Positions 1 to 11,763 of a stretch of 64,000 nt of DNA are shown piece by piece. The notes under the pieces were generated by a model. That model saw only the letters and a list, made by a program, of their open reading frames with translations. It was not told where the DNA came from and ran no database searches. Numbering within the stretch: the first letter of the stretch is position 1; each line of letters opens with the position of its first letter. The translations under genes were made by a program, and so were the position numbers. Origin of the DNA: Chimonanthus salicifolius (lineage: Eukaryota; Streptophyta; Magnoliopsida; Laurales; Calycanthaceae); NCBI GenBank assembly GCA_013350335.1, contig CM023533.1, positions 30,424,869 to 30,488,868 of the forward strand. The letters are read 5' to 3'.

Positions 1-82
1 TTTCACAAGGAATACCAAGAAAAAGGGTTTGTGAAACTGATCAACAGTAAATACTATTATTGACTTGTCTTTTCCCCCTCAG

Positions 83-934
83 AACTTGTTCCACGACGCG
101 GTATCCGGTCCTTGCTCTGTGGGTACTTATGCTGCAAGCACATCATCAGCTTCTTATCCTCCCTTAAATGGTAAAGGTCCATAAAGTTTGTTTGCATTTA
201 ACTTTGGAATGACTTTTTCATCACTCACTAGTAACTCTACAACAGGTTTAATCACAAAATCGGTAAGTGAGTTTCTTGCTGAAACTGCCTCTATGGATGT
301 GGTAAGTTTGCTTGCTTAGATTTCTAGTTTTTGTGTTTTCTGTCTATCAACGTTTTATTTTTATTTTAATTTTTATTTTTTATCTTAATCACAGGATTCA
401 TTGCTTGAACAATGTAAAATTATTTCTGAATTGAATGGAAATGATGGTGATGATCCACCACACTTGCAGGTGATTTCATTTGACGGCATCCATTTGATTT
501 AAGTTCGAATATTGTTGTGATCTTTCTTTTAGTACTTAGCAGCATTTGAAAGCTGATGGATCAATTTAGAGCACTTTATATGGTGTTCTAGTGGCATGTC
601 ATGACAATTTGAATGTCGTTGGATGGCTTGCTAAAACTTATAAGGTTCCTTTGCCCATTCTGAACTTTTTAAAAGTCAGAGACGTGGTTCCGATACAATA
701 ACCACCCATTTTTTTTTATTTTATAGTAATATGTAATAGTCTGGCATGGTCTTTAAGTGACGTCTTTGGGATTTGCGGATTTTTCAGGGTAAAGAGAATG
801 AGAAACATGAAGAATGTTGTTCGCTTTCAAGCTCAAACCAAGAGAGTTGGGGAAGGTGTTCTTCTGTTGGTGTTGTCAGTGATGAGGAGTCATCCTCCAC
901 GGATTTCATTAGGAATGCCAACAATAAGAATCAG
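83..934 (+). CDS. 3' part of unidentified plant gene, four exons (left-truncated)
   Basis: Four short open blocks join in one frame with canonical splice sites: 83-170, 246-301, 395-469 and 788-934. Acceptors read ...cccctcag, ...caacag, ...atcacag and ...ttttcag; donors are gtaaag, gtaagt, gtgatt and gttcct, the last being weak. Phases agree throughout: exon one leaves one base, completed by exon two, and the later junctions are phase 0. The encoded stretch (about 122 residues) is acidic and serine-rich, with blocks such as FLAETASMDVDSLLEQC and SVGVVSDEESSSTDF, and looks like a low-complexity part of a regulatory protein. The 5' part lies outside the window. I do not recognise the family. 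It may join the block at 5047-5223, which starts in the same phase after an intron of about 4.1 kb. Confidence 0.55.
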
Positions 935-1104
935 GTTCCTTCTCGTCTGTCCGACTTTCTAAAAACTTTGTACTCTATAACTAGAATTAGAAGCATCTTT
1001 ACTGTAATTTTAAAGGCTAGCAAATTGTTTGCCAAACAATCAGTATGTGTTTATGGGTATGGCTACAATTGTACATACGCATGTACGTACATGTGCATGC
1101 CTGT

Positions 1105-1145
1105 GGGTATGTATGCATGTATGTATGTATGTATGTATGTATTTA
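1105..1145. repeat. (ATGT)n microsatellite
   Basis: About ten consecutive GTAT/ATGT tetramers, with looser ATGT-rich sequence continuing to about 1220. The open frames over this region are produced by the repeat. Confidence 0.9.
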
Positions 1146-1299
1146 TGCATGCGTGTATGTATGTTATTTTATGGATGGACGTACTGGCATGTATGTTCTG
1201 TGGATGGACGGACGTGTATGTTCAAAAGTGTCTAAATAACTACTAGAAAAATTAAGCTTGAAATGCATATTCTAAGACGTTTGAGTAGAATTATGTTAA

Positions 1300-1490
1300 A
1301 AGAGAGAATTAGGAATGAACGTATTTAGTTAAACCTTTAGAGTGGTTTGAAATGATGAGAAAATGAGTCACTTAAGGTGGTTTGGACATGTATGTTGGAA
1401 ACCAGAGACGGTCCTTGTTAGGAAGATTAAAAGGACACAAGTAGAGAGAACAAGAATGAGAATGAGACCATTAAAAGCTTGGTTAAGAGT
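1300..1490 (+). mobile_element. RTE-type LINE reverse transcriptase C-terminal remnant
   Basis: At 1366-1490 the frame reads MSHLRWFGHVCWKPETVLVR followed by a basic segment ending KAW. This matches the RWFGHV...RRP...PVRR...R.RGRPKK.W block that ends the reverse transcriptase ORF of plant RTE-clade LINEs. An upstream IRNE-like piece at 1308-1320 is in another frame, so the copy is frameshifted and dead. It lies in the presumed intron of the left-edge gene. Confidence 0.6.
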
Positions 1491-1559
1491 GACTTCCCAA
1501 TTGTTCTGTGTCTGAAGTAGGACTTCATGCCCTATGGAGAGGGCCAGAGGGGTCATGGA

Positions 1560-1918
1560 AATGGAAGAGTTGGGGGCTAGTGGAGGTACTCAAGAAGGTG
1601 ATTCCAAGACAATTGTTGATTGGGTATCGGATACTATCTGCCCTTGGATTCATCTTGATGAGGTTGAGAGGATTCAGCATTCCATTGTCTCCTTTGGTTT
1701 TGTGGTCTCCTGGATCCCGACAGTTGTGTTTAAGGCGCGGCAAGGTCTTTCTCTATCTTCAGATGTGGTTAATAGAACTTTGTAATTTTTTGGGCGGTTT
1801 GTCTCTTCTTTGGATTAATGGTTTGGAGAGCTTCTAGTGCACGTTAGTGTATTCCTCTTTCTTGTAAAGTCTATCTCTTGATGTGAGTGAATAATATAGT
1901 TACTTTTCAAAAAAAAAG
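1560..1918 (+). mobile_element. LINE 3' end with RNase H-like remnant and poly(A)
   Basis: The + frame from 1534 reads EGDSKTIVDW, then W..LDEVERIQHSIV and FVVSWIP. This is the pattern of the C-terminal RNase H-like domain carried by many plant L1-type LINEs (GDS.TVV.W ... I ... SWI.R..N). The C-terminal part has diverged. A TTTCTTGTAA-type tail and an A run at 1909-1917 mark a plausible LINE 3' end. Confidence 0.45.
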
Positions 1919-3540
1919 AGTGAAGAAGGATATGATAGATTGAAGGGAAATAATAGAATAAAAGAGAAGAACCTAGAAAGATAAAGATGATGCTAGATAG
2001 ATGGGATAGTGGCTTTGATGGCGACGACGACAACAACAACAACGAGGATGATGATGAGTGATGTACCAAATTTTCCATGAAAAGTTCTATGCAAAGCCTT
2101 CACAATTCTGTCCCCTTTCCTCGCAAATAGACATCCACATGTAGAAGAATGGAAACAAGTCCAGTTTGAAAAATAGAAGTCTTGCAAGTTCAACTAGGAG
2201 ATGGGGTTGACCAATAATAACTATAATTGTCATATTTTTACTGTGGAGTGAGGGAAAGCATATCCCCAAGTAGGAATGACTGAAAAGTGAATTCATAAAA
2301 CCGTCTATCAAAAATCGAAAAGAAGTCAAAAAACAAACCATAGCTGGATGGTATTGTGCTTTGATAGTGATTTTTAATTTTATTTTTAGATAAAGCGAGC
2401 TGGTGCCTTATTTGTGAAATAAGGACTTGTATCTGTTTTTCGTTTTTATGAATGGTATAAGGACTTGTATCTATGATCCACCAAAAGTTCAATTCACATG
2501 TTTGTCTGCACAAATTCCTTTACCCTTGACCATAGGAGGGAGATCTCTTAGGAATTAAGAAAAAAATTTAGTGGGTTATTTGCAATTTTAAATTTCCATT
2601 TTTAATATTTTATGGGCATCTTTTGTAATTTAGTTTATATTCTTATAATCCTTTACCTATATTTAACGTTGAATATATGTCTAATAATGATTGACTAAGA
2701 TGCATGCTTTTTCTCACAAAAAAAGCCACTCCAAGTGAATGCTCTATTTGTCTTTCAACCAGTAGTCCCACCTATGATCAATTGAGGCCCTCCACATCCC
2801 ATACCCCGTATAATGTCAATAATTCCAATTTGACATCCATTTAATTGAAACTCACTTTTGAATCAAACATTCATAATTGATCATAATCTTAAGGACCACA
2901 AAAGCAACGGTGAGATTTGGAATCAGGGTGAGGTTTGGCCTATTAAAATCCTCTTGTGATTCCCTATTAGGTGCACCCTAATCTATGCTCAATGAAAAGG
3001 TGTTCCCCTTATAAGGGGTGCACTAGATTGATATATGGGACATGTTGGTTCATTGGTTAGATCAAATGATACTAAGTTGGTCTTCTTGTTTAAGCCTCTT
3101 AATGGTGGTTAGGCACTTTTGGACCTGTTTGGTAAATGGCTACTGACAAATATAGACTAAGAACCCATTTTTTATGAATAGGTTAGCCAGAGTCAAGTAT
3201 GACCATTTAATTTAGATTGGGTTTTTGGTCGTGTTAAATCATGTACTTAAAAAAAATAAAAACATGTTAAATCAAATATTAGATAACTATATTAGGTTGG
3301 ACACATCTATTTAAGGTTGATTGGCCTAGTAGGACTTAGGTCACCTATTGAAAATTGTAAATGCGTGTTGAACAATTTGAATATGCTTCCATACAAGTCT
3401 GACATATAATCAAATATTCTATGGCTTGCTTTTTTTTTTTTTTGAGCAATAGCAATAAAATTTCATTAAAAGAAAGCATAAAAGTACATAGAAAAATAAA
3501 AAGTATAGGAGATCATGAGTTCAGGAGGTATGAACCCATG

Positions 3541-3903
3541 TAGGGCTGCGACTCGGGTCGGGCGGGCCAGGTTTCTTAAATCCTAACCCGGCTCGAGTTG
3601 ATATATATGGAACCCGACCCGACCCGCCCCGACCCGCCCCGACCCGATCCGCCTGAATTCTCAACCCGAACTTCACAACCCGACCTAACCCGATTCAACC
3701 CTAATTCTGACCCGACCCGCATTCTGAACCAATTTTAGCCGGGTCGGGTCGGGTTAACTTGTAAAATCCTCAACCTAACCCGACCGGAATTTCATTCGGG
3801 TTTTTATCTTCTCAACCCAACCTGACCCGCTGACCCAAAATGCTCGACCCGACCCGCATGATTTCTCGAGTCGGGTCAAAACTTGACCCGAGTTGCAGCC
3901 CTA
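3541..3903. mobile_element. hAT-type MITE (363 bp)
   Basis: The left end TAGGGCTGCGACTCGGGTC and the reverse complement of the right end, TAGGGCTGCAACTCGGGTC, differ at one base over 19. The element is flanked by an 8-bp near-identical duplication, AACCCATG (3533-3540) and AATCCATG (3904-3911), the size expected for hAT elements. The inside is built from imperfect CCCGA/TCGGG units and codes for nothing. Confidence 0.85.
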
Positions 3904-4973
3904 AATCCATGGAAAGAAATGAAAAAGGAAGTACAAAAACCCTCCCCACTTTAACATGTATATAAGGAACACCAAAAATCATAATTATAAAAGAAAAGAT
4001 AACCCCTCCCAAGATCCTGTCCTTGTGAGTCAAGATGCCCTGGACAGTTGAATCTACTCCTATTTTGCAAAAAAGTCTACAACTCCATTGGCTGATCTGT
4101 TTACTTTAGTGAACGAGACTTCTCGGCTTATAATTAGAGCCTTAATCTCCCTCACCACTATCAGCAGCTTCCCCGGGGTTTCTTCACTCTTGATGCCCAT
4201 TTGATCGCATTTGTCGAGTCACTTTCAATTATGAATTTGAAATTGCTTTCATCCTTCTTTTTTAATTACCTTCTTTATATGTAATTCTTTATCAAGACAA
4301 TATTTATTAATTTCACAAGTTTTTGATGCATAAATGATGCTTTCATGCTGTTGACCCTGTACCACGTGCAAAGCACATTTGAACACTAGCTTAAATCTAT
4401 GATTCAACATCATTGGCAAAATGCTCTATATAAGTAACCTTTATAAAAGCCTTGTTCAATGGCTATGATGGATGATTATAGCAGAGACTTTGCCCTGCTG
4501 AATCCACCTGGTGAACCTTCCCATGAACTGTAGTCTGCCTGCAGTATGTGGGCCAGACATGAATTGAAACCTTTCACAATCCAATACATCTTCTCCAGAC
4601 ACAACGAACTGCTGTGATGAAGATGAGTGACTTCATAGATGCCTCTGCATTAAATCCATTCACAGTGAGCCCCTTTGTCAGAGGGGTGTGATGCCCATTG
4701 TGAACTTGAACTAAAGAGGCCCATAATTTTGCTGACCAATTCATGGACAAGTTTGTGTGGATGAATGAGAAGGGAAGTCAAAATTATCTACAGTCGATGA
4801 GATTTAGAGTTATACTGAAATGGACCATGAATTCAAGATCATTCCGAAAAAAGATTTAGCACATTATCAACTTGAACTTTCCATTTTGTGGACCGTAGAG
4901 TATACTTTTCAATCCAATCTGCATGAGTAGCATGACTTTCACATTATCAGGACATGAATCATCTTTTAGAGTG

Positions 4974-4992
4974 AGAGAGAGAGAGAGAGAGG
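4974..4992. repeat. (GA)n microsatellite
   Basis: A run of about nine GA dinucleotides just upstream of the candidate terminal exon at 5047. Confidence 0.85.
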
Positions 4993-5046
4993 ATATGTTC
5001 TTGTATCCATGGCTGAAAGGAGTATATAATTTCTTTATGGATGCAG

Positions 5047-5223
5047 ATGACTTATAGGGGACTCGCGACTCCTCTCAGAAGGAAATCAAAAGACCCATCA
5101 CAGGAACAGAAGCAAGGGGCAACCACCCTCAAGAAGCCTAAGAACGAGACGCTCGAGGCATTAAAACGTTTCCTTCGCTTCATTCCAAGAAAAGTGAGAC
5201 ACAAGAGACGTAAATCATCATGA
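5047..5223 (+). CDS. candidate terminal exon, basic C-terminal tail
   Basis: This block is markedly more GC-rich than its surroundings, follows a good acceptor (ttctttatggatgcag) and runs open in phase 0 for 58 codons to TGA. The product is strongly basic, with TPLRRKSKDPSQEQ near the start and FLRFIPRKVRHKRRKSS at the end. The phase fits the donor at 934, so it may be the last exon of the left-edge gene. The alternative is a small free-standing ORF beginning at ATG 5041 or 5047. T-rich 3'UTR-like sequence follows. I do not recognise the family. Confidence 0.45.
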   Translation: MTYRGLATPLRRKSKDPSQEQKQGATTLKKPKNETLEALKRFLRFIPRKVRHKRRKSS

Positions 5224-5929
5224 CCGTCACTGTATCATACCAATTTCTGTAAATGTATTCTTCTTTTCATCTTTTTTCTGTTCCATCTCTTACAAAGTTT
5301 TCTATTTCAAATAGAACAGGCTTCTTTTGTCCTATTGATTTTATGGCTTTCTTATTTCATTGAATGTGTTTCAAGTTTCCATGAGACATTTTGGTCGCCA
5401 TTGTGCTCGGTAAATAAAAATCGACGGAATGGGTAAAAGATTTCTGGCCTTCAGGTGTCATGCAGTGGAAATAGTCAGTTCCAGCTTCCTAACACCATCT
5501 TTCAGGGTCCAGATCCACAGCTTTGATTCACCAACTCCGGCGACACCCCAGATTTAAGATATTTCAACTCCAATCATTTTCACCAATACTCATTTAAAAG
5601 CTCTCTCCATTCCCCTTTTGGGAGGATTTAGGGCTTTTTTCTCCATCCCGCTGTAGTAGAAATCTGTATTTTAGACGTGTGACGTGGTGATCTCCAGATT
5701 ATGAATTGCTCACATCAGAAGCGAGTTTCAAACTTTCAATGAACATTGTCGGCTTTCTTCTAATTGAAGAATTTATAAATGATGAAGAAAATATTTTAGG
5801 ACTTTTCTTGGGTACTTGCAGAGGTAGGGAGGTATATCTATCCTTGGTAGAGTAAATCCAAAATAAATGCTTTTGTTGTATGGTACCACCTTTCGTTAGT
5901 CGCTATTAAGTGAATATATATGCACCTAC

Positions 5930-6360
5930 CAGCAATGTAATAAATATTTTTGATATTTTTATTTTTATCACAAAAATATCGGTAAAATAACTTTCGCACA
6001 TTAAAAATACGAGTTTATCTTGTCTGCTGTTTTTAATGGTACAATTTTGTTAAAAATATATTTTTATTGTAAGAAACTGGTAAATTTTCATTAAAATCAT
6101 GAGATTTAACCATTAAGGTCTTGTTAAAAAGGCTTCGGTTAAATATACGTTTTTTTAATTTCTGAAATATCATTTATATTTTAAAACTTTGGTCATATTA
6201 TTTATTTATTATATTTATTAATTCTATTTATTTTTATTATTTTTAAATATTATATTTTTATGAGATTTTCCTTGTTAAATTTTTTATAAAAATCTGAGAA
6301 TTTAAAAACATTCTACAGTTGTCATTAATATCGAGAGAACTGAGATTTATGACAATGCCT
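5930..6360 (+). repeat. dispersed repeat, copy 1
   Basis: It shares order and sequence with 8310-8790: a block with ttaaaaatac, then tttatttattctattt, then a GAGATTTTCCT block, then a GAGAATTTAAAA block and a final ATATCGAGAG/ATATCCCGAG block. Both copies are direct-oriented. No coding capacity or clear termini, so the class is unknown. Confidence 0.55.
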
Positions 6361-8309
6361 ACGAGTAGTTGAGAATTTTCCAATATTTGACCTTCAATTT
6401 TGTTGTCAATGTGGGTTAATACAAGGCAATTAGTAAATGTTTTAACAATATCCCATTAGATTCGATGTTAGTAATATCCAGTTGGAGCTGACTCTGATGG
6501 GTGGTATTTTACTATGCCTTCTCTCTTAAGAAAGAAGAAAGAGGGATTAAATAAATAAAAAAAGGAAAAGTAAGTAGAACTCTGGTCGTGTCGGCAGCCA
6601 CAATTATCCAAAATACAGCGTTTCTTTTAGGCCAATACATCGATTAAGAAGAGTTATGTCCTTTATATGAGGCTCATTTTGATGGGTCTATTAGGAAGGC
6701 TTATATTTGAATTTGGAGTTTATTTAAAATCATTTTGATTCAATAAATTAAGCTATATTTTTAAATGTTATAAAGTTTAAAATATTAAAAAATAGTTTGA
6801 AGTATTAAAATAACGTCTCATTGTTGTTTTCAATTAAATAGTTGACTTTTTATTTAAGTTTGTTATTTGTCTCTTAATTCAATAGCTGTAATTGTTTATA
6901 GGGATGCTTATTAAGCTCAAAATATATATTTCTGGCCAATGTTTAGAGGCTCAAATTTTGATAATGGTATTATTACATTTTTAAGAAAATTAGGACCAAT
7001 TATTCATAGATGTTGTGAAGTTGGAAAAAGTCTCTTTGTACATTTTTTTTTAATCTTAACAAGAAAGAGTTAGAACAAGAAGAAGATTTATTTTTTTTAT
7101 GAATTTATTGGCTTACGCGAGAATTGGAGTAGCATTCTTGAAGTAAACACATTATTTACTTCACTCAAATTTATAGCGTTGTTAAATTTTTATTTTTTAT
7201 CAATCTTTTATTAAAATATAATTATTTAGTTTTTAAAAACCTCTTATTAAATTGTTAACATCTCAATTAGGGGTCAATCTAGACAGGTAGATCAGATTGA
7301 GAGCTAAATTTTAACCCGCCTATATTTGATTCAGGTCAATATTTTTCAACTCAACATATAATTTAACCTTTTTCGACTCAGATATAATCCAAACCATTTT
7401 TAAAACCTTAACCAATTTTTAATTTTGGCGAACCAATCTCTATTGAGTTAAATTGAAACACGACTCAACACATGTAATTAAATAAATAATTGGGCTTATA
7501 CATATTGTATGGGTGTACTTCAAGAGAGGAGAGTCTATAAAAACAAGTCTCCATCACTAGAACAGACTCATCATAAAAGTTAATTATGAAGATCATCAAA
7601 TAATTATTTAAAAATGATATATGACTATTTGTATATATATATATATACATATATTTCAAGTAATTCAAACAATTTGAGATCGTGCTAGAGAATGATCTTA
7701 GTTTGACTAAAATAAAAAATAAGATATTTTTTAACTTGAACCAATAACTTGAGTTAGTCTATCCATATTTTGAATTGGATTAATTAAGTTTAAATTAATC
7801 CAAATTCAAATTATAGCCCTCCTCTTTGTGTATAATTCATCTTAATCCAATCCATCCTGTAATAATAAGCTCGTTCTTTGGTCTGAAATTCATACAATCC
7901 ATAATAAACAAATGGAGTTTGAACACATATGCCAGTGAATTACGCTCGTCTCAAGTTAAATTCTTGAGTATGTTATATAGTCTGTTTACAAGAGACCCAT
8001 GAAAGCTCATTCCCATTGATCCATTTAGCCATTTATGCATATGTGATATTTAGGTCATTTTTCGTTTAAGAAAATTGCAATTAATTAAAAAACTAAATGA
8101 TCAAATTGAAAATAAGTATCATGAACTATAAGCGACCAAATTTGAGTATTTTCAACTTAATAGTCAAAATTATCAGATATTTTTAAAAATCACTATTTTT
8201 TATGACTTTAATTAATAAGATTAAGTTGAACTTAGTGCTCAAATTTTATCCACTTATAAGTCATCGTGTTTCTTTAACACACACAGTTATGATATTTAGT
8301 ATTCTAATT

Positions 8310-8790
8310 CGTGATGGGCAGTCCATTGTTACAAATATCGACGGTATTTTCAAATTTATCACGTTTTTATCGGCAAAATACCATTACCGCGTTAAAAATG
8401 CATTTTTATCGGCGAGACAATAAATGCCCGGTAAATTCTTGATAAAATCGCATTAAAAATGCTATAAATGGTAATATCGTGATAATATCTTAGTAAATTG
8501 CCAGTAAATTCTTGATAAAATCGCATTAAAAATGCTATAAATGGTAATATCGTGATAATATCTCAGTAAATTACCAGTAAATTCTTGATAAATTCTTTAT
8601 TACCATTTTTATTTTATTAATAATTTTATTTATTCTATTTTTAATATTTTTAAATATTATAATTTACGTGAGATTTTCCTATAAAATTCTCAATAAAAAT
8701 TTGAGAATTTTAAAATATTCCGATATTACCGATAACCGTTAATATCCCGAGAACGGTATTTCTTACGATGGTTGATACTCGGCACAAACT
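8310..8790 (+). repeat. dispersed repeat, copy 2, with internal 73-bp tandem
   Basis: Second copy of the repeat at 5930-6360. It contains a 73-bp unit repeated from 8431 and from 8504, with a third partial start at 8577 (each beginning GTAAATTCTTGATAAA). The two full units differ at only a few bases, so the duplication is younger than the element. Confidence 0.65.
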
Positions 8791-8956
8791 CAAGTGTTTT
8801 CCGCAGTCTTGTTGAGCATATCCCGGCCCGAACCGGGGCCCGTGAAGACCCTACGCAATAAGTGTTTTTCCAACGGATTATTTCTAGGTACAAACGTAAT
8901 TAATGAAAAAAGAATGGCCATTTAAGTGAAGGAACCGTGCCCTAACATCTCACAAA

Positions 8957-8970
8957 ACTATAAAAGGTGC
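8957..8970 (+). promoter_or_regulatory. TATA box of the eIF5 gene
   Basis: CTATAAAAGG at 8958-8967 lies about 30 bases before the probable transcription start in the pyrimidine-rich CCCGTCTCTTTTCC tract near 8980-8993. A GGCCCG/GGGCCCG pair at about 8823-8840 resembles site II-type elements often seen upstream of plant translation genes. Confidence 0.5.
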
Positions 8971-8989
8971 TCTACACTGCCCGTCTCTT

Positions 8990-11763
8990 TTCCATAGCAA
9001 GCGAAATATCTGTTGAAAGCCATTGTCGGCGATTTCTTCAAGGTAACATTAGCTTTCCATCTTCGTCGATTTTCCGCCTTAGAAACTTGAGATTGTAATC
9101 GCGATCGAAATCTGCAATTTCTTTGTACCATTCCTCGATTCGATCGTTTTTTCTTATTTTCTAGGTTTCGGGATTTGATTTTTCTGGTATTTTGAGATCT
9201 TCTTTGTTGTTGTCTTTATTATTAGGGTTTCTTTACTGTGATTGTTGTTTCTCATGATCGGCTATGATAGGATTTCTTTGTTCTGTGGAAGATTTATCTC
9301 GCTATACGTTGTTAGTAGATCTAGCAATCGAATTATTTTCAGATCTTTGTGTTTGTGGTGTCCCATGCGGATCGATGCTATTCATTGTCTCATTGCTCGA
9401 TTTCTCTGGTCTGCTATGTATCTCCATACTTTGATTTGATTTTTCCTTTTTAGTATAATAATAGTAATATAGTTTGCTGTCTGATTAATTAGATCTGATT
9501 TGTTAGAAGAAGAGTTAGATGATGATGATCTTGACGATGATAATAATAATTGTTGTTATTATTACTATTATTGTAGATATTGGAAATCTCTGGGAGTCCA
9601 TGTGATTTATTTATTGTCGTGGTTGTTATGATGAAATCTGATTGTTCTAACCTTTGACCAAATGGATATAATGTTTAATTTTGTTCCCAGATTGTTACTG
9701 GTGAATATCACTCTTGAACATTGGCAATGCTTGATTGAAGATAAGCTGTGAAAAATAAAACTTATTGTGTCAAGAATTGAAGAAGAGAATGCATTGGAAG
9801 AATGTCAATTGAATGATGAAGTTTTGACTTCAGACTTAATAGGTTTTTTATGGTTTTATGTAATTATTACGTTAGGGGGATTCGTGGTTGGATTTTGTAT
9901 ATTTTACAGCATAGGAACAATGAGATCAAGTGCATGCGGCAAGATGTACTACATCTGATGAAGATTCTCGCTGATTTTTAATCGTTCCTTCCAAAATGAT
10001 TGCTTTCTTTTAGTTTTGCTTGTTTGGAATTGAGTCTTTGTTTAACAAGCTGTTTTTCTTTCTTTTTTTTTTTATCTGCTTTTTACTTCAATATTTTTTG
10101 CCAAAGCTTCCTCACTCTTTTGGGAGATAGGTGCAATAAATAAGAACAAAAGCTCTCACACACTCTTCCATTCTCATCATCCTTGACATCTTCTTGATCA
10201 AATTAGAACTGATGTTCTCAACTTGATGCAAAGAGCCTGTCTGGAATTGAACCTTTGTAAAGGCTGTCAATTTTATTGACAATAAAGGACATGCTAGTTT
10301 GTGTAGTGATGGAGAAAGATAGATTTTGATGAAGTTGAGTGAAAAAGTAGAAACAGAAAAGGCAGCCCTCTATAATTTTCAAAAAAAAAGAAAAGGCAGC
10401 CCTCTATGGATGGGATGATGGCTTCAGAGATGTCAGTGCATTATCATGAAGATGAATTAATTAGATGCAATGGTTGAGTGGTGGAGGTAAGAGCATGTAG
10501 CATGATGGTAAGTGCTCATTGTTGTAACCTTGAAGGATAAGGGATCAATCGTTTCATTATTCAAAAAATAGAAAATAGAAGTGGTAAGGCATGTAGCACG
10601 ATGGTAAGTGCTCATTGTTGTAACCTTAAAGGATAAGGGATTAATCGTTTCATGATTCAAAAAATAGAAGTGGCAATAGCAGACATAATGGTGAAGAAAG
10701 TGTTGGAAATGATATTGTGGCGACTTGATTTTGACCTGCTTGAGTTGATTCAACCTGGTTATATATTGGCGTCTAGGTTGATTAAGACCCATTTGGTCGA
10801 ATCCCTGGTTGAAACTTGGTCAATTTTGCATGTTGGCTTTTTGACTCAGCTTGATTTAGTTTGGACTAGTTGCTGAGAGCATTTCTTATGTTCGTTATGG
10901 GCAAATTCATTACTGGTTTGGTTTGTGGATAATGGAATGTGAATTTTAAGTGTTGGTTATGGGTAATCTATGTTAGAAAATGGTAATTTTAATAACCTTG
11001 ACCTTTATTTTGGCATGTAGGTTGGAATTTTTTTTTTTTGATTGTATATCATTTTTAATATAGAATGTGATTTCTTGTTGTCAAGGTAGCTTTTTTTAGT
11101 CGAAGCTGATTGTGTGCCATGGCAGCGAGATGTGGTGCTAAATTTCATAACATCCTACATATGGAAAAAGTTATTAAATTATAACCATTTTGCATTCCTG
11201 ATTTAGAGGTTCATTTAGTATATATGAAGCTACTAATGAATGAACAGTCATTGAAAATGAACATGTCATCTCCAATTGATGATTCATTTTGCACATGGGT
11301 TCAGTAATATTTTTGTTCCTTTATTTGTTAGATTATATTTTAATCTTTTCCCTCCAAATTGTCCAGTCTTCTCATTTTGTTTCTTATGCAATTAGTTGTC
11401 AGGTTTATCTGCATTTTGTTAAATAGTCAAAGTGGAGGGCGTCAAGTTTGAAACTTCTTTTATGTCTGAGCGGGCCTCTCTCTATTTGGGAACAATTGGG
11501 TTGCTTGGTGAGTATTGCCCCACGTCAAGAAAAAAGTACAGGTGTTCATCAGAAAGAGTTGGCTGCATGCATCTCGGGCCATTTCGGGTTCAGACTAGTT
11601 TTTGGTGTTGCAGTTGGATGCAACAGTCTTCTCTTGTTAGAAATCTGCTCATCCAGAGAGAGAACCTTACATCCTTGAAGACTTTTTCTACAGCTTCTTC
11701 CTGTGTTTGCAACATCTGATACTGCCATCCTTAGCATATTTCAGGAAAAGCTACTTTTAGAAG
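8990..11763 (+). other. eIF5 5'UTR with leader intron
   Basis: A leader exon of about 50 bases ends at 9042 with donor CAAG|gtaaca. A good acceptor (catatttcag) at 11744 precedes 19 leader bases and the eIF5 ATG, giving a leader intron of roughly 2.7 kb. The intron start is T-rich and GATC/GATT-rich, as in many intron-containing leaders of highly expressed plant genes. It holds a tandem pair of tRNA-derived SINEs at 10466-10675. A further leader exon inside cannot be excluded. Confidence 0.5.
10466..10675 (+). mobile_element. tandem pair of tRNA-derived SINEs
   Basis: Two near-identical units of about 80 bases begin GCATGTAGCA(T/C)GATGGTAAG, resembling a tRNA A box (TAGC..GATGGTAAG.GC). They continue TGCTCATTGTTGTAACCTT and end ATTCAAAAAATAG. 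A reverse-oriented relative is at 18390-18450 with the same GGATGGTAAGTGCTCATT core. Confidence 0.55.

Larger units (their letters stand above)
935..5046 (+). other. probable long intron with transposon debris
   Basis: No exon-like block is visible between 934 and 5047. The stretch holds an ATGT microsatellite, RTE- and L1-type LINE fragments, a hAT-type MITE and a short GA run near 4974-4992. It is best read as one large intron of the left-edge gene, though it could be intergenic if the 5047 block is a separate gene. About 2080-3400 and 3950-4970 is AT-rich sequence with nothing I can assign. Confidence 0.4.
5224..8950. other. AT-rich intergenic region with degenerate repeats
   Basis: No coding block longer than a chance ORF. 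It contains two copies of one dispersed repeat (5930-6360 and 8310-8790), a degenerate TIR-element relic near 7265-7440 with CAACTCA/AACCC motifs, and an AT run near 7630-7650. The last 130 bases before the eIF5 start site are GC-richer. Confidence 0.6.

Noticed and set aside
1029..1246. Three overlapping cysteine/methionine/tyrosine-rich ORFs
   Set aside because: They are translations of the ATGT microsatellite in three frames, not genes.
9242..9958. Two ORFs of about 65 codons in the eIF5 leader intron
   Set aside because: No splice context, family resemblance or coding-like composition; they lie in T-rich intron sequence.
11432..11737. Overlapping ORFs just upstream of the eIF5 ATG
   Set aside because: No recognisable protein; the region lies inside the leader intron, although part of it could be an unrecognised leader exon.
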